60,866 nucleotides of DNA from Pseudolabrys sp. GTDB taxonomy: Bacteria > Pseudomonadota > Alphaproteobacteria > Rhizobiales > Xanthobacteraceae. Position 1 is the stretch's first letter, and each line of letters starts with the position of its first letter. The stretch is from assembly GCA_022843325.1 (NCBI GenBank), contig JALHNV010000012.1, positions 1 through 60,866 of the forward strand, in the 5' to 3' direction. The notes below the pieces were generated by a model. It saw only the letters and a list, made by a program, of their open reading frames with translations. It ran no database searches and was not told the DNA's origin. The position numbers were made by a program, and so were the translations under genes. Below, piece by piece: positions 17,351 to 26,443 of this stretch.

Positions 17351-18165
17351 ACAGCGTCGCCAGTTTCACGGTACCCTCCGTCACGCATGCCGCCGTCAAT
17401 GCCGGCGATCTCACCGACAAGGTGACGATCCGGAATCTCGATTTCTTCTACGGCGATAACCGTGCGTTGAAGGACATCAATGTCTCGCTCTACAACGGCA
17501 AGGTCACGGCCTTCATCGGCCCGTCCGGCTGCGGCAAGTCGACCCTGTTGCGCGTGTTGAACCGGATGTACGACCTTTATCCGAACCAGCGCGCCACCGG
17601 CGACGTGTCGCTCGACAATGAGAACATTCTCGACCCGGCGCAGGATCTCAATCTGCTTCGCGCCAAGGTCGGCATGGTGTTTCAGAAGCCGACGCCGTTT
17701 CCAATGACGATCTACGAAAATATCGCATTCGGCATCCGCCTTTATGAAAAGCTGCCGAAGTCGGAACTGGATGGCCGTGTGCAGCGTGCGCTTGAACGCG
17801 CCGCGCTGTGGAACGAGGTCAAGGACAAGCTCGGTGCCAACGGGCAGTCGCTGTCCGGTGGCCAGCAGCAGCGACTGTGCATCGCGCGCACCGTGGCGGT
17901 TCGGCCGGAGGTCATTCTGCTCGATGAGCCGTGTTCGGCCCTCGACCCGATCTCCACGGCCAAGATCGAAGAGCTGATTGACGAATTGAAGGAAGACTAC
18001 ACGCTGGTGATCGTCACCCACAACATGCAGCAGGCGGCGCGCGTCTCCGACTATACCGCCTTCATGTATCTCGGCGAACTGGTCGAATTCGGCGAAACGG
18101 CAAAGATATTCACCAAGCCCGACGATCGCCGGACGCAGGATTACATTACCGGCCGCTTCGGCTGA
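17347..18165 (+). CDS. pstB: Phosphate ABC transporter ATP-binding protein PstB
   Basis: 272 aa. Walker A is GPSGCGKST (about residues 58-66), the Q-loop [18 protein letters not shown] is specific to PstB, the ABC signature is [13 protein letters not shown], Walker B is [12 protein letters not shown], and the switch His is in VTHNMQQA. It powers phosphate import and takes part in PhoR signalling with PhoU. It is coupled to pstA by a 4-nt overlap. Confidence 0.97.
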   Translation: MNSVASFTVPSVTHAAVNAGDLTDKVTIRNLDFFYGDNRALKDINVSLYNGKVTAFIGPSGCGKSTLLRVLNRMYDLYPNQRATGDVSLDNENILDPAQDLNLLRAKVGMVFQKPTPFPMTIYENIAFGIRLYEKLPKSELDGRVQRALERAALWNEVKDKLGANGQSLSGGQQQRLCIARTVAVRPEVILLDEPCSALDPISTAKIEELIDELKEDYTLVIVTHNMQQAARVSDYTAFMYLGELVEFGETAKIFTKPDDRRTQDYITGRFG

Positions 18166-18212
18166 TCTTCACGCACGGACTCTTGCGCGCCGGAACTCAA
18201 AGGATCGAGACC

Positions 18213-18935
18213 ATGAACGATCAGCATACTGCGAAGGCTTTCGACAGCGACCTGCAGGACCTCTCTCGCATGGTCGCCGAAATGGGCGGCCTGGCCGAGA
18301 AGCTGATCGCCGACTCGGTCGACGCGCTGGCCAAGCGCGACACCGCGCTGGCGCAGCGGGTCACGGCCGCCGACGCCAGCATCGATGAACTGCAGGGCGA
18401 GATCGAGGAAAAGTCGGTGCTGACCATCGCCAAGCGCCAGCCGATGGCGGTCGATCTGCGCGACATCGTCGGCGCGCTGCGGCTTGCCAACGACCTGGAG
18501 CGCATCGGCGACCTGGCCAAGAACATCGCCAAGCGGGTGATCGCGCTGAATGCCGAGTTCCCGCCGCCGAAGCTGATCCGTGGCGTCGAGCACATGACCG
18601 ACCTGGTCCTCGAGCAACTCAAGCTGGTGCTCGATGCTTACGCGCGTCGCGACGTCACCAAGGCGATGGAGGTGTGGCGCGGCGACGAAGAGATCGACTC
18701 GATGTGCACTTCGGTGTTTCGCGAGCTGCTGACCTACATGATGGAAGACCCGCGCAATATCACCTTCTGCATCCATCTGATGTTCTGCGCCAAGAACATC
18801 GAGCGAATGGGCGACCACGCCACCAACATCGCCGAGACGGTGCATTACATCATCGAAGGCCGGCCGATCGCCGACCAGCGGCCGAAGGGCGACACGACCA
18901 CCATCCCGTCCTTGCGCGCCGCCGAGCTAGGGTAA
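18213..18935 (+). CDS. phoU: Phosphate signalling protein PhoU
   Basis: 240 aa. It has the tandem three-helix PhoU repeats, with DLRDIVGALRLANDLERIGD in the first and the matching FCAKNIERMGDHATNIAE in the second; these E/D-x-x-R-x-x-D motifs bind metal ions. The ATG at 18213 follows an AAGGATCGAG stretch. It restrains PhoR and Pst activity when phosphate is ample. It lies 47 nt after pstB and 10 nt before phoB. Confidence 0.96.
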   Translation: MNDQHTAKAFDSDLQDLSRMVAEMGGLAEKLIADSVDALAKRDTALAQRVTAADASIDELQGEIEEKSVLTIAKRQPMAVDLRDIVGALRLANDLERIGDLAKNIAKRVIALNAEFPPPKLIRGVEHMTDLVLEQLKLVLDAYARRDVTKAMEVWRGDEEIDSMCTSVFRELLTYMMEDPRNITFCIHLMFCAKNIERMGDHATNIAETVHYIIEGRPIADQRPKGDTTTIPSLRAAELG

Positions 18936-18945
18936 ACGATACCGC

Positions 18946-19647
18946 ATGAGCGCACGCATCCTGATCGTCGAGGACGAAGAGCCGCTCACCATGCTGCTCC
19001 GCTACAATCTTGAGGCGGAGGGCTACGATGTCGATACCGCCGCTCGCGGCGACGACGCCGATACCAGGCTGAAGGAAAGCACGCCCGATCTGGTCGTGCT
19101 GGACTGGATGCTGCCCGGCCTGTCCGGCATCGAGCTGTGCCGGCGGTTGCGGGCCCGGCCGGAAACCCGGCAGTTGCCGATCATCATGCTCACCGCGCGC
19201 GGCGAGGAGAGCGAGAAGGTGCGCGGGCTGGCGACCGGCGCCGACGACTACATCGTCAAGCCGTTCTCGGTGCCCGAACTGCTGGCGCGGGTGCGGGCGC
19301 TGCTGCGCCGCGCCAATCCGGAGCGGGTCGCCACCGTTCTGAGCATTGGCGGCATCGAACTCGACCGCGACAAGAAGCGCGTTTCGCGCGGCGGTCGCGC
19401 CATCGAACTGGGGCCGACCGAGTACCGGTTGCTGGAGTTCCTGATGGAGCGGCCGGGCCGGGTGTTCTCGCGCGAGCAGTTGCTCGACGGCGTCTGGGGC
19501 TCGGAGATTTACATCGACGAGCGAACCGTCGACGTCCATGTCGGCCGGCTGCGCAAGGCGATCAACCGCGGTCAGGAAGTCGATCCGATCCGCACCGTGC
19601 GCGGCGCCGGCTATGCGCTGGACGACCGCTTCGGCCGCGAAGCGTAA
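18946..19647 (+). CDS. phoB: Phosphate regulon response regulator PhoB
   Basis: 233 aa. The receiver domain carries the acidic pair E9/D10, phospho-acceptor D53 (VVLDWMLPG), a conserved T in MLTARGEE and K in IVKPFS. The OmpR/PhoB winged helix occupies about 130-228, with ELGPTEYRLLEFLMERPGRV and DERTVDVHVGRLRKAI. It should bind the PHO box at 14062-14079, closing the loop on its own operon. The kinase gene phoR stands at the other end of the cluster, the usual rhizobial order. Confidence 0.96.
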   Translation: MSARILIVEDEEPLTMLLRYNLEAEGYDVDTAARGDDADTRLKESTPDLVVLDWMLPGLSGIELCRRLRARPETRQLPIIMLTARGEESEKVRGLATGADDYIVKPFSVPELLARVRALLRRANPERVATVLSIGGIELDRDKKRVSRGGRAIELGPTEYRLLEFLMERPGRVFSREQLLDGVWGSEIYIDERTVDVHVGRLRKAINRGQEVDPIRTVRGAGYALDDRFGREA

Positions 19648-19660
19648 GAATTCTGACTCT

Positions 19661-19890
19661 GCTGTCATCGCCGGGCTTGACCCGGCGATCCATGAGGCGG
19701 CGCGTCATCGGCAGCCTTACACCAGGCTTTGCCGTGCATCGGCTCATCATGGATGCCCGGGTCAAGCCCGGGCATGACGCAGAATGGGGGGCGGCGCTTG
19801 TGCGTCACCAGCGGAGAGATTGGAGGGCCGGGGGCCAATGTCACGGCCAAGCCGGCTGAAGGCCGGACGCGGGTGCCCGGCCATGACAGC
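19661..19890. repeat. Cluster of three REP-like palindromes between convergent phoB and gcrA
   Basis: Three imperfect palindromes built on the same words are found: CGCCGGGCTTGACCCGGCG near 19671-19689, GCCCGGGTCAAGCCCGGGC near 19756-19774, and a third, more diverged unit near 19840-19890 (GTCACGGCCAAGCC with GCCCGGCCATGAC). The first two are in opposite orientation to each other. Such CCCGGGCTTGACCCGGGC palindromes with flanking GTCATGC are abundant intergenic repeats in Bradyrhizobiaceae genomes. Here they could serve as a bidirectional terminator between converging genes. Confidence 0.75.
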
Positions 19891-19897
19891 GGAGAGC

Positions 19898-20389
19898 TTA
19901 GCTCCGGAACTGCGGCCGCTGCTTGTCACGGCGGCGATCCGACATCGGCTGGTAGGCGAGGCGGGAGTGGAAGGTGCAATAGGTCTGCTCGTTGGCCTCG
20001 CCGCCGCAGAAGAAGAACTCGGTGCTGCCCGGATCGCCGACCGGCCAGCGGCAGGTCTTCTCGGTCAGTTGCAGCAGGGTCTTGCGCTGCTCGATCGGAA
20101 TCTCGACCAGGTCGGGCTCAACCGCTTCTTCGTAATCGTAGGCCAACGCGGTGTTGCCGCGCATCGCCGGCCGCGACACGCGCATTATGTGACCGGAAGA
20201 GCGCGTTTTGCGCGGCCGCGGGCTGGCCGAAGATGGGCTTTTGGCGCGTCCGGACAGGCCGAGGCGGTGCACCTTGCCGATAACGGCGTTCCTGGTGATG
20301 CCGCCGAGCTCCGCCGCAATCTGGCTGGCGGACAAGCCGTCTGCCCAGAGTTTTTTCAGGAGCTCGACCCTTTCGTCCGTCCAGCTCAT
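19898..20389 (-). CDS. gcrA: GcrA cell-cycle regulator
   Basis: 163 aa. The N-terminal DNA-binding domain MSWTDERVELLKKLWADGLS followed by SQIAAELGG and TRNAVIGKVHRLGLSGR is the GcrA signature. The C-terminal part with TCRWPVGDPG, FFFCGG and YCTFHSRLAY is the sigma-70-contacting region with its conserved Cys. In Caulobacter GcrA activates promoters carrying CcrM-methylated GANTC sites. Five GANTC sites lie in the 213 bp upstream of this gene. Confidence 0.96.
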   Translation of the reverse strand: MSWTDERVELLKKLWADGLSASQIAAELGGITRNAVIGKVHRLGLSGRAKSPSSASPRPRKTRSSGHIMRVSRPAMRGNTALAYDYEEAVEPDLVEIPIEQRKTLLQLTEKTCRWPVGDPGSTEFFFCGGEANEQTYCTFHSRLAYQPMSDRRRDKQRPQFRS

Positions 20390-20423
20390 CGGATTTTCTC
20401 CTCAGGCCTCAAGGCCTTGGGTT

Positions 20424-20636
20424 GAATCCATCCCCGCCGGCGGGCGCAATCAAGCACCAGCCGCCTCAGCGTCAGGGATGAACCAGGGTCAGTGGCAACA
20501 CGAGATGTCGTACCGCCTGACGGAAAACCTACACTATGGGTTGACTCGCCCGCAAGCATTTGCAAGCAGCAAAAACCGATCTACCAACAGGTTTTCCTTT
20601 AGAATCCGCAGTTGCGGCAAAACTGAGTCGCGAATC
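20424..20636. promoter_or_regulatory. Cluster of five GANTC (CcrM) sites upstream of gcrA
   Basis: GAATC 20424-20428, GACTC 20543-20547, GAATC 20602-20606, GAGTC 20625-20629 and GAATC 20632-20636. A 5-bp palindrome with one free base is expected less than once in 213 bp. Placement between gcrA and argD suits methylation-dependent control of gcrA. Confidence 0.7.
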
Positions 20637-20663
20637 AGCCGGGCGCCGGTTCCCGTGCACCGG

Positions 20664-20691
20664 TTGACAGGGCAGGGTCGGGCAATAGAAT
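20664..20691 (+). promoter_or_regulatory. Sigma-70-type promoter for argD-argF
   Basis: TTGACA (20664-20669) and TAGAAT (20686-20691) are separated by 16 bp. Transcription would begin near 20698, giving a leader of about 135 nt before the argD GTG. Confidence 0.65.
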
Positions 20692-20698
20692 GCTTAAA

Positions 20699-20774
20699 GT
20701 GCCGCCCGGTGAGGCGGCACATTTCATTTCGGGCTCCTGAACCCGAAAAAAGCCCGCCGGACGTTTATCCGGCG
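20699..20774 (+). promoter_or_regulatory. Structured 5' leader of argD with three consecutive hairpins
   Basis: GTGCCGCC/GGCGGCAC (20699-20706 with 20713-20720), TTTCGGG/CCCGAAA (20727-20733 with 20742-20748) and CGCCGGA/TCCGGCG (from 20755) follow the predicted start site. The middle one is followed by A residues, not T, so it is not a plus-strand terminator. I do not recognise a known riboswitch class in it. Confidence 0.5.
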
Positions 20775-20832
20775 TGCCGTCGCTTTCGATAAGATCATGC
20801 ACAGGCATGACGTTTCGGTGGGATAACCAGCC

Positions 20833-22038
20833 GTGAGCTCGCATGTATTGCCGACTTATGCCCGAGTCGACCTCGCTTTTGAGCGGGGCGAAGGTGTCTG
20901 GCTGATCACGGCCTCCGGCGAACGCTATATGGACTTCACCTCGGGCGTGGCGGTCAACGCGCTCGGCCACTGCCATCCGCACATGGTCAAGGCGGTCACC
21001 GAGCAGGCCGCCAAACTCTGGCACGTCTCGAATTTGTATCGCATTCCGGAAGCCGAGCGGCTGGCCGACCGGCTGTGCGCCGCCTCCTTTGCCGACTTCG
21101 CGTTCTTCTGCAATTCCGGCACCGAGGCGATGGAAGCCTCGATCAAGATGGCGCGGAAATACCAGGCGGTCTCCGGAAAGCCCGAGCGCTACCGCATCGT
21201 CACCTTCGAAGGTGCGTTCCACGGCCGGACGCTGGCGTCGCTGTCCGCCACCGGCAACAAGAAATATCTTGATGGCTTCGGGCCGCCGGTCGATGGCTTC
21301 GATCAGGTGCCGTTCGCCGACCTCGAGGCCACCAAGAAAGCCATCGGCCCCGCCACCGCCGCGATCCTGATCGAGCCGGTGATGGGCGAGGGCGGCGTGC
21401 GGGTCGTGCCGCATGATTTTTTGCGCGCGCTCCGCAAGCTGTGCGACGACAACAGCCTGCTGCTGATGTTCGACGAAGTGCAGACCGGCGTCGGCCGCAC
21501 CGGCGACCTGTTCGCCTACCAGCACACCGGCGTCACGCCCGATATCATGGCGCTGGCCAAGGCGCTCGGCGGCGGTTTCCCGATCGGCGCCTGTCTGGCG
21601 ACGGCGGAAGCGGCCAAGGGCATGACGGCCGGCACCCATGGGTCGACCTTCGGCGGCAATCCGCTGGCCATGGCGGCTGGCAATGCCGTGATCGATGTGG
21701 TGACCGGGGAGGGTTTCCTCGACCGGGTCAAGCACAGCGGCCTCTTGTTCAAGCAAAAGCTGGCCGCGCTGAAGGACAGGCATGCGTCGGTGCTTGCCCA
21801 GGTGCGCGGCGAAGGCCTGCTGATGGGCCTGCGCATGGTGCCGCCGGTCGGCGAAATGGTCGATGCCTTGCGCGCCGAGAACATGATCACGGTCGCCGCC
21901 GGCGACAACGTCGTTCGGTTGCTGCCGCCACTGATCATCAACGATCAGGAGATCGACGAGGCGGTCGCGCGCGTCGATCGCGCTTGTGCCCGGCTTGAGC
22001 AGATCCAAGCGGCGGCCAAGCCGGGGGTGGCGTCATGA
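20833..22038 (+). CDS. argD: Acetylornithine aminotransferase
   Basis: 401 aa, class III PLP aminotransferase. It shows [15 protein letters not shown] near residues 36-50, the cofactor site [26 protein letters not shown], the [12 protein letters not shown] block with the aspartate that contacts the pyridine N, the Schiff-base lysine in [15 protein letters not shown], and [11 protein letters not shown]. It makes N-acetylornithine in arginine synthesis, and may also serve in lysine synthesis. The start is GTG; the next gene, argF, overlaps by 4 nt, giving an argDF unit. Confidence 0.96.
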   Translation: MSSHVLPTYARVDLAFERGEGVWLITASGERYMDFTSGVAVNALGHCHPHMVKAVTEQAAKLWHVSNLYRIPEAERLADRLCAASFADFAFFCNSGTEAMEASIKMARKYQAVSGKPERYRIVTFEGAFHGRTLASLSATGNKKYLDGFGPPVDGFDQVPFADLEATKKAIGPATAAILIEPVMGEGGVRVVPHDFLRALRKLCDDNSLLLMFDEVQTGVGRTGDLFAYQHTGVTPDIMALAKALGGGFPIGACLATAEAAKGMTAGTHGSTFGGNPLAMAAGNAVIDVVTGEGFLDRVKHSGLLFKQKLAALKDRHASVLAQVRGEGLLMGLRMVPPVGEMVDALRAENMITVAAGDNVVRLLPPLIINDQEIDEAVARVDRACARLEQIQAAAKPGVAS

Positions 22039-22964
22039 CCGGCAACGGCGTGCGGCATTTCCTCGACCTGATCGACATTCCGAAGACGGTGCTGGCCGGG
22101 CTGATCGACACCAGCCGCGCCATGAAGGCCGAGCGTGCCAAAGGCGTCCGCCATTCGCCGCTGGCCGGCAAGACGCTGGCGATGATCTTCGACAAGCCGT
22201 CGACCCGGACCCGGGTGTCGTTCGACGTCGCCATGCGCCAGCTCGGCGGCGAGGCGATCATGCTGACGGCGCAGGAAATGCAGCTCGGCCGCGGCGAGAC
22301 CCTGGCCGACACCGCCCGCGTGCTGTCGCGCTTTGTCGACGCCATCATGATCCGCACGCTCGACCACGAGGCGGTGGCCGAGATCGCGCGCTATGCCACC
22401 GTGCCGATCATCAACGGGCTGACGCGGCGCTCGCACCCCTGCCAGGTGCTGGCCGACGTGATGACCTTCGAGGAAAAGCTCGGCTCGATCCGGGGCCGCA
22501 CCGTGGCCTGGACCGGCGACGCCAATAATGTCTTGGCGTCGTGGATGCATGCCGCCGAGCGGTTCGATTTCCGGCTTCGGGTGGCGACGCCGTCCGAACT
22601 CAAGCCGAAGAAATGGCTGATGGACTGGGTGAAGTCGGCCGGCGCCCAGATCGACATCGGCGACGACCCGGAAGCCGCGGTCAAGGATGCCGACTGTGTC
22701 GTCACCGACACATGGGTGTCGATGGGCGACCGCGATGGCAAGCATCGGCACAACATTCTCAAGCGCTATCAGGTCAATGCCGGGCTGATGGCCAAGGCCA
22801 GCCCGCACGCGGTGTTCATGCATTGCCTGCCGGCCCACCGCGGCGAGGAGGTCACCGACGAGGTAATCGACGGACCGCAGTCGGTGGTGTTCGACGAGGC
22901 GGAAAACCGCCTGCACGCGCAGAAGGGCCTGCTGGCCTGGTGCCTGCACGCCGACGGTCGGTAG
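22035..22964 (+). CDS. argF: Ornithine carbamoyltransferase
   Basis: 309 aa. The carbamoyl-phosphate site [10 protein letters not shown], the [12 protein letters not shown] block that includes the HPxQ motif, DTWVSMG and the ornithine-site [12 protein letters not shown] are all present. It makes citrulline from ornithine and carbamoyl phosphate. The ATG overlaps the argD stop (ATGA). Family length is normal. Confidence 0.97.
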   Translation: MTGNGVRHFLDLIDIPKTVLAGLIDTSRAMKAERAKGVRHSPLAGKTLAMIFDKPSTRTRVSFDVAMRQLGGEAIMLTAQEMQLGRGETLADTARVLSRFVDAIMIRTLDHEAVAEIARYATVPIINGLTRRSHPCQVLADVMTFEEKLGSIRGRTVAWTGDANNVLASWMHAAERFDFRLRVATPSELKPKKWLMDWVKSAGAQIDIGDDPEAAVKDADCVVTDTWVSMGDRDGKHRHNILKRYQVNAGLMAKASPHAVFMHCLPAHRGEEVTDEVIDGPQSVVFDEAENRLHAQKGLLAWCLHADGR

Positions 22965-23043
22965 TTTCCCGTCATGCCGGGACGGCGCGCTGGCCCCCGT
23001 TTACGGGGCTCGAAATTCCGCCGTCGCGCTCTACATAAGGCCC

Positions 23044-24063
23044 ATGACCGGAACCATGACCCAGCCTGACATCTCAATTCCATCCCGTGCGCCGGCGGCC
23101 GTGGCCAACGACGACACCGTGATGCCGTTCGAAGTGGCAACGCTCGACCTGCGCGGCCGCGTGGTCCGGCTTGGCCCGGTGGTCGACGACATCCTGTCGC
23201 AGCACGACTACCCGCCCCCGGTCGCCAAACTGGTGGGCGAGGCGGTGGTGCTGGCCGTCATGCTCGGCTCGGCGCTCAAGATCGACGGCCGCTTCATCCT
23301 GCAAACCCAGACCGACGGCCCGGTCGGCCTGCTGGTGGTGGATTACACCACCCCCGGCCAGGTCCGCGCCTGCGCGCGCTTCGGCAAGGACGGCGTTGCC
23401 GCTCTGGTTGCGGCGGGCAAGGCCGATGCCGGCGCGCTGCTCGGCAAAGGCCATCTGGCGATGACCATCGACCAGGGTCCCGACACCAGCCGCTATCAGG
23501 GCATGGTGGCGCTGGATGGCGGCACGCTCGAAGACGCCGCACACGAGTATTTCCTGCGCTCCGAGCAGATCCCGACGCGGGTCCGGCTCGCGGTGGCCGA
23601 GGAACTGCGCCCGGAGAACGGCGGCGCTCGCCATCGCTGGCGCGCCGGCGGCATCATGCTGCAGTTCCTGCCGCAGTCGTCGGAGCGCGCCCGCGTTGCC
23701 GATCTCGACCCGGGCGACGCCCCCGAGGGCATGGAAGTGCAGACCGCGGTGGAAGACGACGCCTGGGTGCAGGGCCGTATGCTGCTTGAAACCGTGGAAG
23801 CCGTCGAACTGATCGATCCGGCGATTTCCAGCGAGCGGCTGGTCTACCGGCTGTTTCACGAACCGGGTGTGCGCGTGTTCGGCACCGCCGACGTCAAGGC
23901 GCAATGCTCGTGCTCGCGGGACACCGTCGAGGCCATGCTGAAGAGCTTTTCGCAGGACGACCGCGACCACATGGTCGAGGACGGCAAGATTTCCGTGACC
24001 TGCGAATTCTGCAGCGCGAATTATGTGTTCGCACCCGGCGAGGTCGATGCCAAGGCAAGCTGA
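23044..24063 (+). CDS. hslO: Hsp33 redox-regulated chaperone
   Basis: 339 aa. The C-terminal zinc-binding redox switch CSCS...CEFC (CxC then CxxC about 30 residues later) defines Hsp33, preceded by the substrate-binding domain with PVAKLVGEAVVLAVMLGSAL. Oxidation releases zinc and activates the holdase. Two possible starts, ATG at 23044 and 23056; the first has AAGG 4 nt upstream. It follows argF by 79 nt and may share its transcript. Confidence 0.95.
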   Translation: MTGTMTQPDISIPSRAPAAVANDDTVMPFEVATLDLRGRVVRLGPVVDDILSQHDYPPPVAKLVGEAVVLAVMLGSALKIDGRFILQTQTDGPVGLLVVDYTTPGQVRACARFGKDGVAALVAAGKADAGALLGKGHLAMTIDQGPDTSRYQGMVALDGGTLEDAAHEYFLRSEQIPTRVRLAVAEELRPENGGARHRWRAGGIMLQFLPQSSERARVADLDPGDAPEGMEVQTAVEDDAWVQGRMLLETVEAVELIDPAISSERLVYRLFHEPGVRVFGTADVKAQCSCSRDTVEAMLKSFSQDDRDHMVEDGKISVTCEFCSANYVFAPGEVDAKAS

Positions 24064-24082
24064 GATGCTATGATCGCGCTCG

Positions 24083-24790
24083 ATGCGGTCGATTCTCCTT
24101 GCCCTTCTCTTGACCTCGCCGGCGACGGCTTTCGCGCAAAGCTGTCCCGAGCCGCTCGCGTCGGCCCAGCGTCTGGTGCTGGTCACCGCCGCGACGTTTT
24201 CCAGCAGCACGGCCAGCCTGCAACGCTTCACGCGCGCGACACCGGCTGCGCCCTGGCAGGCGGACGGCGGAGCGGTGAGCGCCCTGATCGGCCGCAAGGG
24301 CGTGGCCTGGGCGCCGGCGTTTCGCGACCACGGCCGCCGCGGCGAACCGGTGAAGGTCGAAGGCGACAAGCGCGTGCCGGCCGGGTTCTACAAGATCGGC
24401 CGCAGCTTCGGCTTCGCGCCGTCAACGCGGCCCGGCTATCTGCGCGTCAGCGAGGGCACGGTCTGCGTCGATGATCCGGCCTCGCCGGCCTACAACCGCA
24501 TCACCACGCGCGCCAAGGTCGGTTGGCAGGTCTCCGGTGAGAACATGTGGCGGATCTCATATTATCGCCGCGGTCTCGCGGTTGATTATCCGACCGATGC
24601 GGCCGGCCGCGCCGGCTCCTGCATTTTCATTCACGTGCGCAACCCGGATGCCACCGGCACCTCCGGCTGCGTGGCGGTGGCCGAGCCCGACGTAATAGCC
24701 TTGCAGGATTTTTCGCAAAGCGGGGCTGTTCTGGCCGTGCTGCCGCGTCCGGCGCTCGATCGCTTCAAGGGCTGTCTGCCCGCGCCGTGA
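24083..24790 (+). CDS. Exported L,D-transpeptidase-like (YkuD-fold) protein
   Basis: 235 aa. A signal peptide (about 1-19, TAFAQ) is followed by a domain whose end carries the catalytic pattern IFIHVRN...GTSGCVAVAE: His, then Ser-Gly-Cys, as in YkuD L,D-transpeptidases, where the Cys attacks peptidoglycan stem peptides. The usual Arg after the GC is missing, with VAV in place of the IRM-type sequence, as in the more divergent family members of alphaproteobacteria. It starts 20 nt after hslO. Function: peptidoglycan cross-linking or anchoring, by family inference. Confidence 0.75.
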   Translation: MRSILLALLLTSPATAFAQSCPEPLASAQRLVLVTAATFSSSTASLQRFTRATPAAPWQADGGAVSALIGRKGVAWAPAFRDHGRRGEPVKVEGDKRVPAGFYKIGRSFGFAPSTRPGYLRVSEGTVCVDDPASPAYNRITTRAKVGWQVSGENMWRISYYRRGLAVDYPTDAAGRAGSCIFIHVRNPDATGTSGCVAVAEPDVIALQDFSQSGAVLAVLPRPALDRFKGCLPAP

Positions 24791-24799
24791 ACGGTCGCT

Positions 24800-25192
24800 T
24801 CAGTTGATGGTCCGCGCCGCCAGCGACGAATCAAGTGAAAAGGCCGGGATCTCGATGTCGAAAGGCTCGCCCTCGATGGTGATGAACCCGTAGCTGCCGC
24901 TCATGAAGCCGGACGGCGTTGGCAGCGGAACCCCGCTGGTATACTCGAACGACTCGCCCGGCTTCAGCGTCGGCTCTTCGCCGACGACGCCAGGTCCCTT
25001 GACCTCCTGCAGCCGTCCGAGCGCATCGGTGATGCGCCAGTGCCGTGTTTTGAGCTGCACGGTCTCGGTCCCGCGATTGGCGATGTCGATGGTATAGGAC
25101 CAGAAATAATAGCCGTTGTCCGGTGACGAACGCTCGGACACATAGCGCGGCGTCACCATTACCTCGATCTTACGGGTCACGGCGCGGTACAT
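24800..25192 (-). CDS. apaG: ApaG protein
   Basis: 130 aa, the typical ApaG size. A single fibronectin-III-like fold is shown by YYFWSYTIDIANRGTETVQL, RHWRITDALGRLQEVKGPGV, and GESFEYTSGVPLPTPSGFMSG followed by GSYGF. The molecular role is unclear; ApaG was named for the Co/Mg-resistance and diadenosine tetraphosphate apaGH operon. It is convergent with the L,D-transpeptidase gene, 9 nt apart. Confidence 0.94.
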   Translation of the reverse strand: MYRAVTRKIEVMVTPRYVSERSSPDNGYYFWSYTIDIANRGTETVQLKTRHWRITDALGRLQEVKGPGVVGEEPTLKPGESFEYTSGVPLPTPSGFMSGSYGFITIEGEPFDIEIPAFSLDSSLAARTIN

Positions 25193-25276
25193 CTATATCC
25201 TTGCGGTAATCGAGCTTATGATAAGTTTCGTTCCGTTCGATTATGGACGAAACGCGCGACGAAAGAAAAGCCATTC

Positions 25277-26443
25277 ATGGCAACTTCCCTGCCGCAGCCC
25301 CTGACGGAACGCGATCTGCGGCTGGACCTGTTTCGCGGCATCGCGCTCTGGCTGATTTTTCTTGGTCATATACCCTCGAATACCGTGAGCTGGATCACCA
25401 TCCGCAATTACGGCTTCAGCGACGCCACCGAAATTTTTGTTTTCATCTCCGGCTATTCGGCGGCTTTCGTGTACGGCCGCGCCATGCAAAGCGCGGGTTT
25501 CGTCATCGCCGCCGCCCGCGTGCTCAAGCGCGCATGGCAGATTTATGTGGCGCATGTGTTTCTGTTCGCGATCTATCTTGCCGAGATCGCCTATGTCGCG
25601 AAGAATTTCGACAACCCACTCTATACCGAAGAAATGGGTGTGCTCGATTTCATGAAGAATCCCGATGTCACCATCCTTCAGGCGCTGATGTTGAAGTTCA
25701 AGCCTGTGAACATGGATGTGCTGCCGCTTTATATTGTGCTGCTGATCTGGTTCGCACCGATTCTTTGGCTGCTGCTGCGCTCGCCAACGCTGGCATTGCT
25801 GGTGTCTGCGGCCATTTACGCGGTGATGTGGATGTTCAACCTCAACCTGCCGGGCTATCCAAGTGGCGGCTGGGTGTTCAATCCGTTTGCGTGGCAATTG
25901 CTGTTCGTGCTGGGGGCCTGGTGCGCGCTCGGCGGTGCCCAGAGGCTCGGGCGCTGGCTTAACTCTCCGGTGCTGATCGGGTGCGCCGTACTGTATTTGG
26001 TGTTCGCATTCTTGATCGCCTTGACCTGGTATATCCCGCGCCTGGCGGTTTATGTGCCGGCTTTTGTCGGCGAGGCGATCTACCCGATCGACAAGACCAA
26101 TCTCGACGTGCTGCGCATCCTGCACTTCCTGTCGCTGGCGGTGATCACGGTCTACTTCGTGCCGCGGAACTGGCCGCGCCTGAAGCATCCAGTGTTCTGG
26201 CCGGCGATCGTGTGCGGCCAGCATTCGCTGGAAATTTTCTGCCTCGGGGTCTTCCTGTCCTTTGCCGGGCATTTCGTCTTCACCGAGGTGTCGAACCGGG
26301 TGCTGACCCATTTCGTCGTCAGTCTGGCCGGTATCGTCATCATGGTTGGCGCAGCGGCCCTGCTTTCATGGTATAAGCGGGTCGAACGACAACCGCGTCC
26401 GCCCTCCAAACAGCCGGGCTTCGCGGAGGGCGACGTAAGATGA
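25277..26443 (+). CDS. OpgC-type membrane acyltransferase
   Basis: 388 aa with about ten transmembrane helices. The N-terminal RDLRLDLFRGIALWLIFLGH and the ATEIFVFISGYSAAFVYGRA block are the OpgC signature; in E. coli and rhizobia OpgC adds succinyl groups to osmoregulated periplasmic glucans. It is distantly related to acyltransferase family 3. The stop overlaps the next ATG by 4 nt, and two periplasmic SGNH proteins follow, so this looks like a glycan-acylation module. The true acyl group and acceptor are unknown. Similar OpgC-domain proteins are often multi-copy in Bradyrhizobium. Confidence 0.88.
   Translation: MATSLPQPLTERDLRLDLFRGIALWLIFLGHIPSNTVSWITIRNYGFSDATEIFVFISGYSAAFVYGRAMQSAGFVIAAARVLKRAWQIYVAHVFLFAIYLAEIAYVAKNFDNPLYTEEMGVLDFMKNPDVTILQALMLKFKPVNMDVLPLYIVLLIWFAPILWLLLRSPTLALLVSAAIYAVMWMFNLNLPGYPSGGWVFNPFAWQLLFVLGAWCALGGAQRLGRWLNSPVLIGCAVLYLVFAFLIALTWYIPRLAVYVPAFVGEAIYPIDKTNLDVLRILHFLSLAVITVYFVPRNWPRLKHPVFWPAIVCGQHSLEIFCLGVFLSFAGHFVFTEVSNRVLTHFVVSLAGIVIMVGAAALLSWYKRVERQPRPPSKQPGFAEGDVR

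Noticed and set aside
20721..20750. Hairpin TTTCGGG/CCCGAAA as a terminator for either strand
   Set aside because: It is followed by A residues on the plus strand and no T run follows on the minus strand, so it does not fit an intrinsic terminator.
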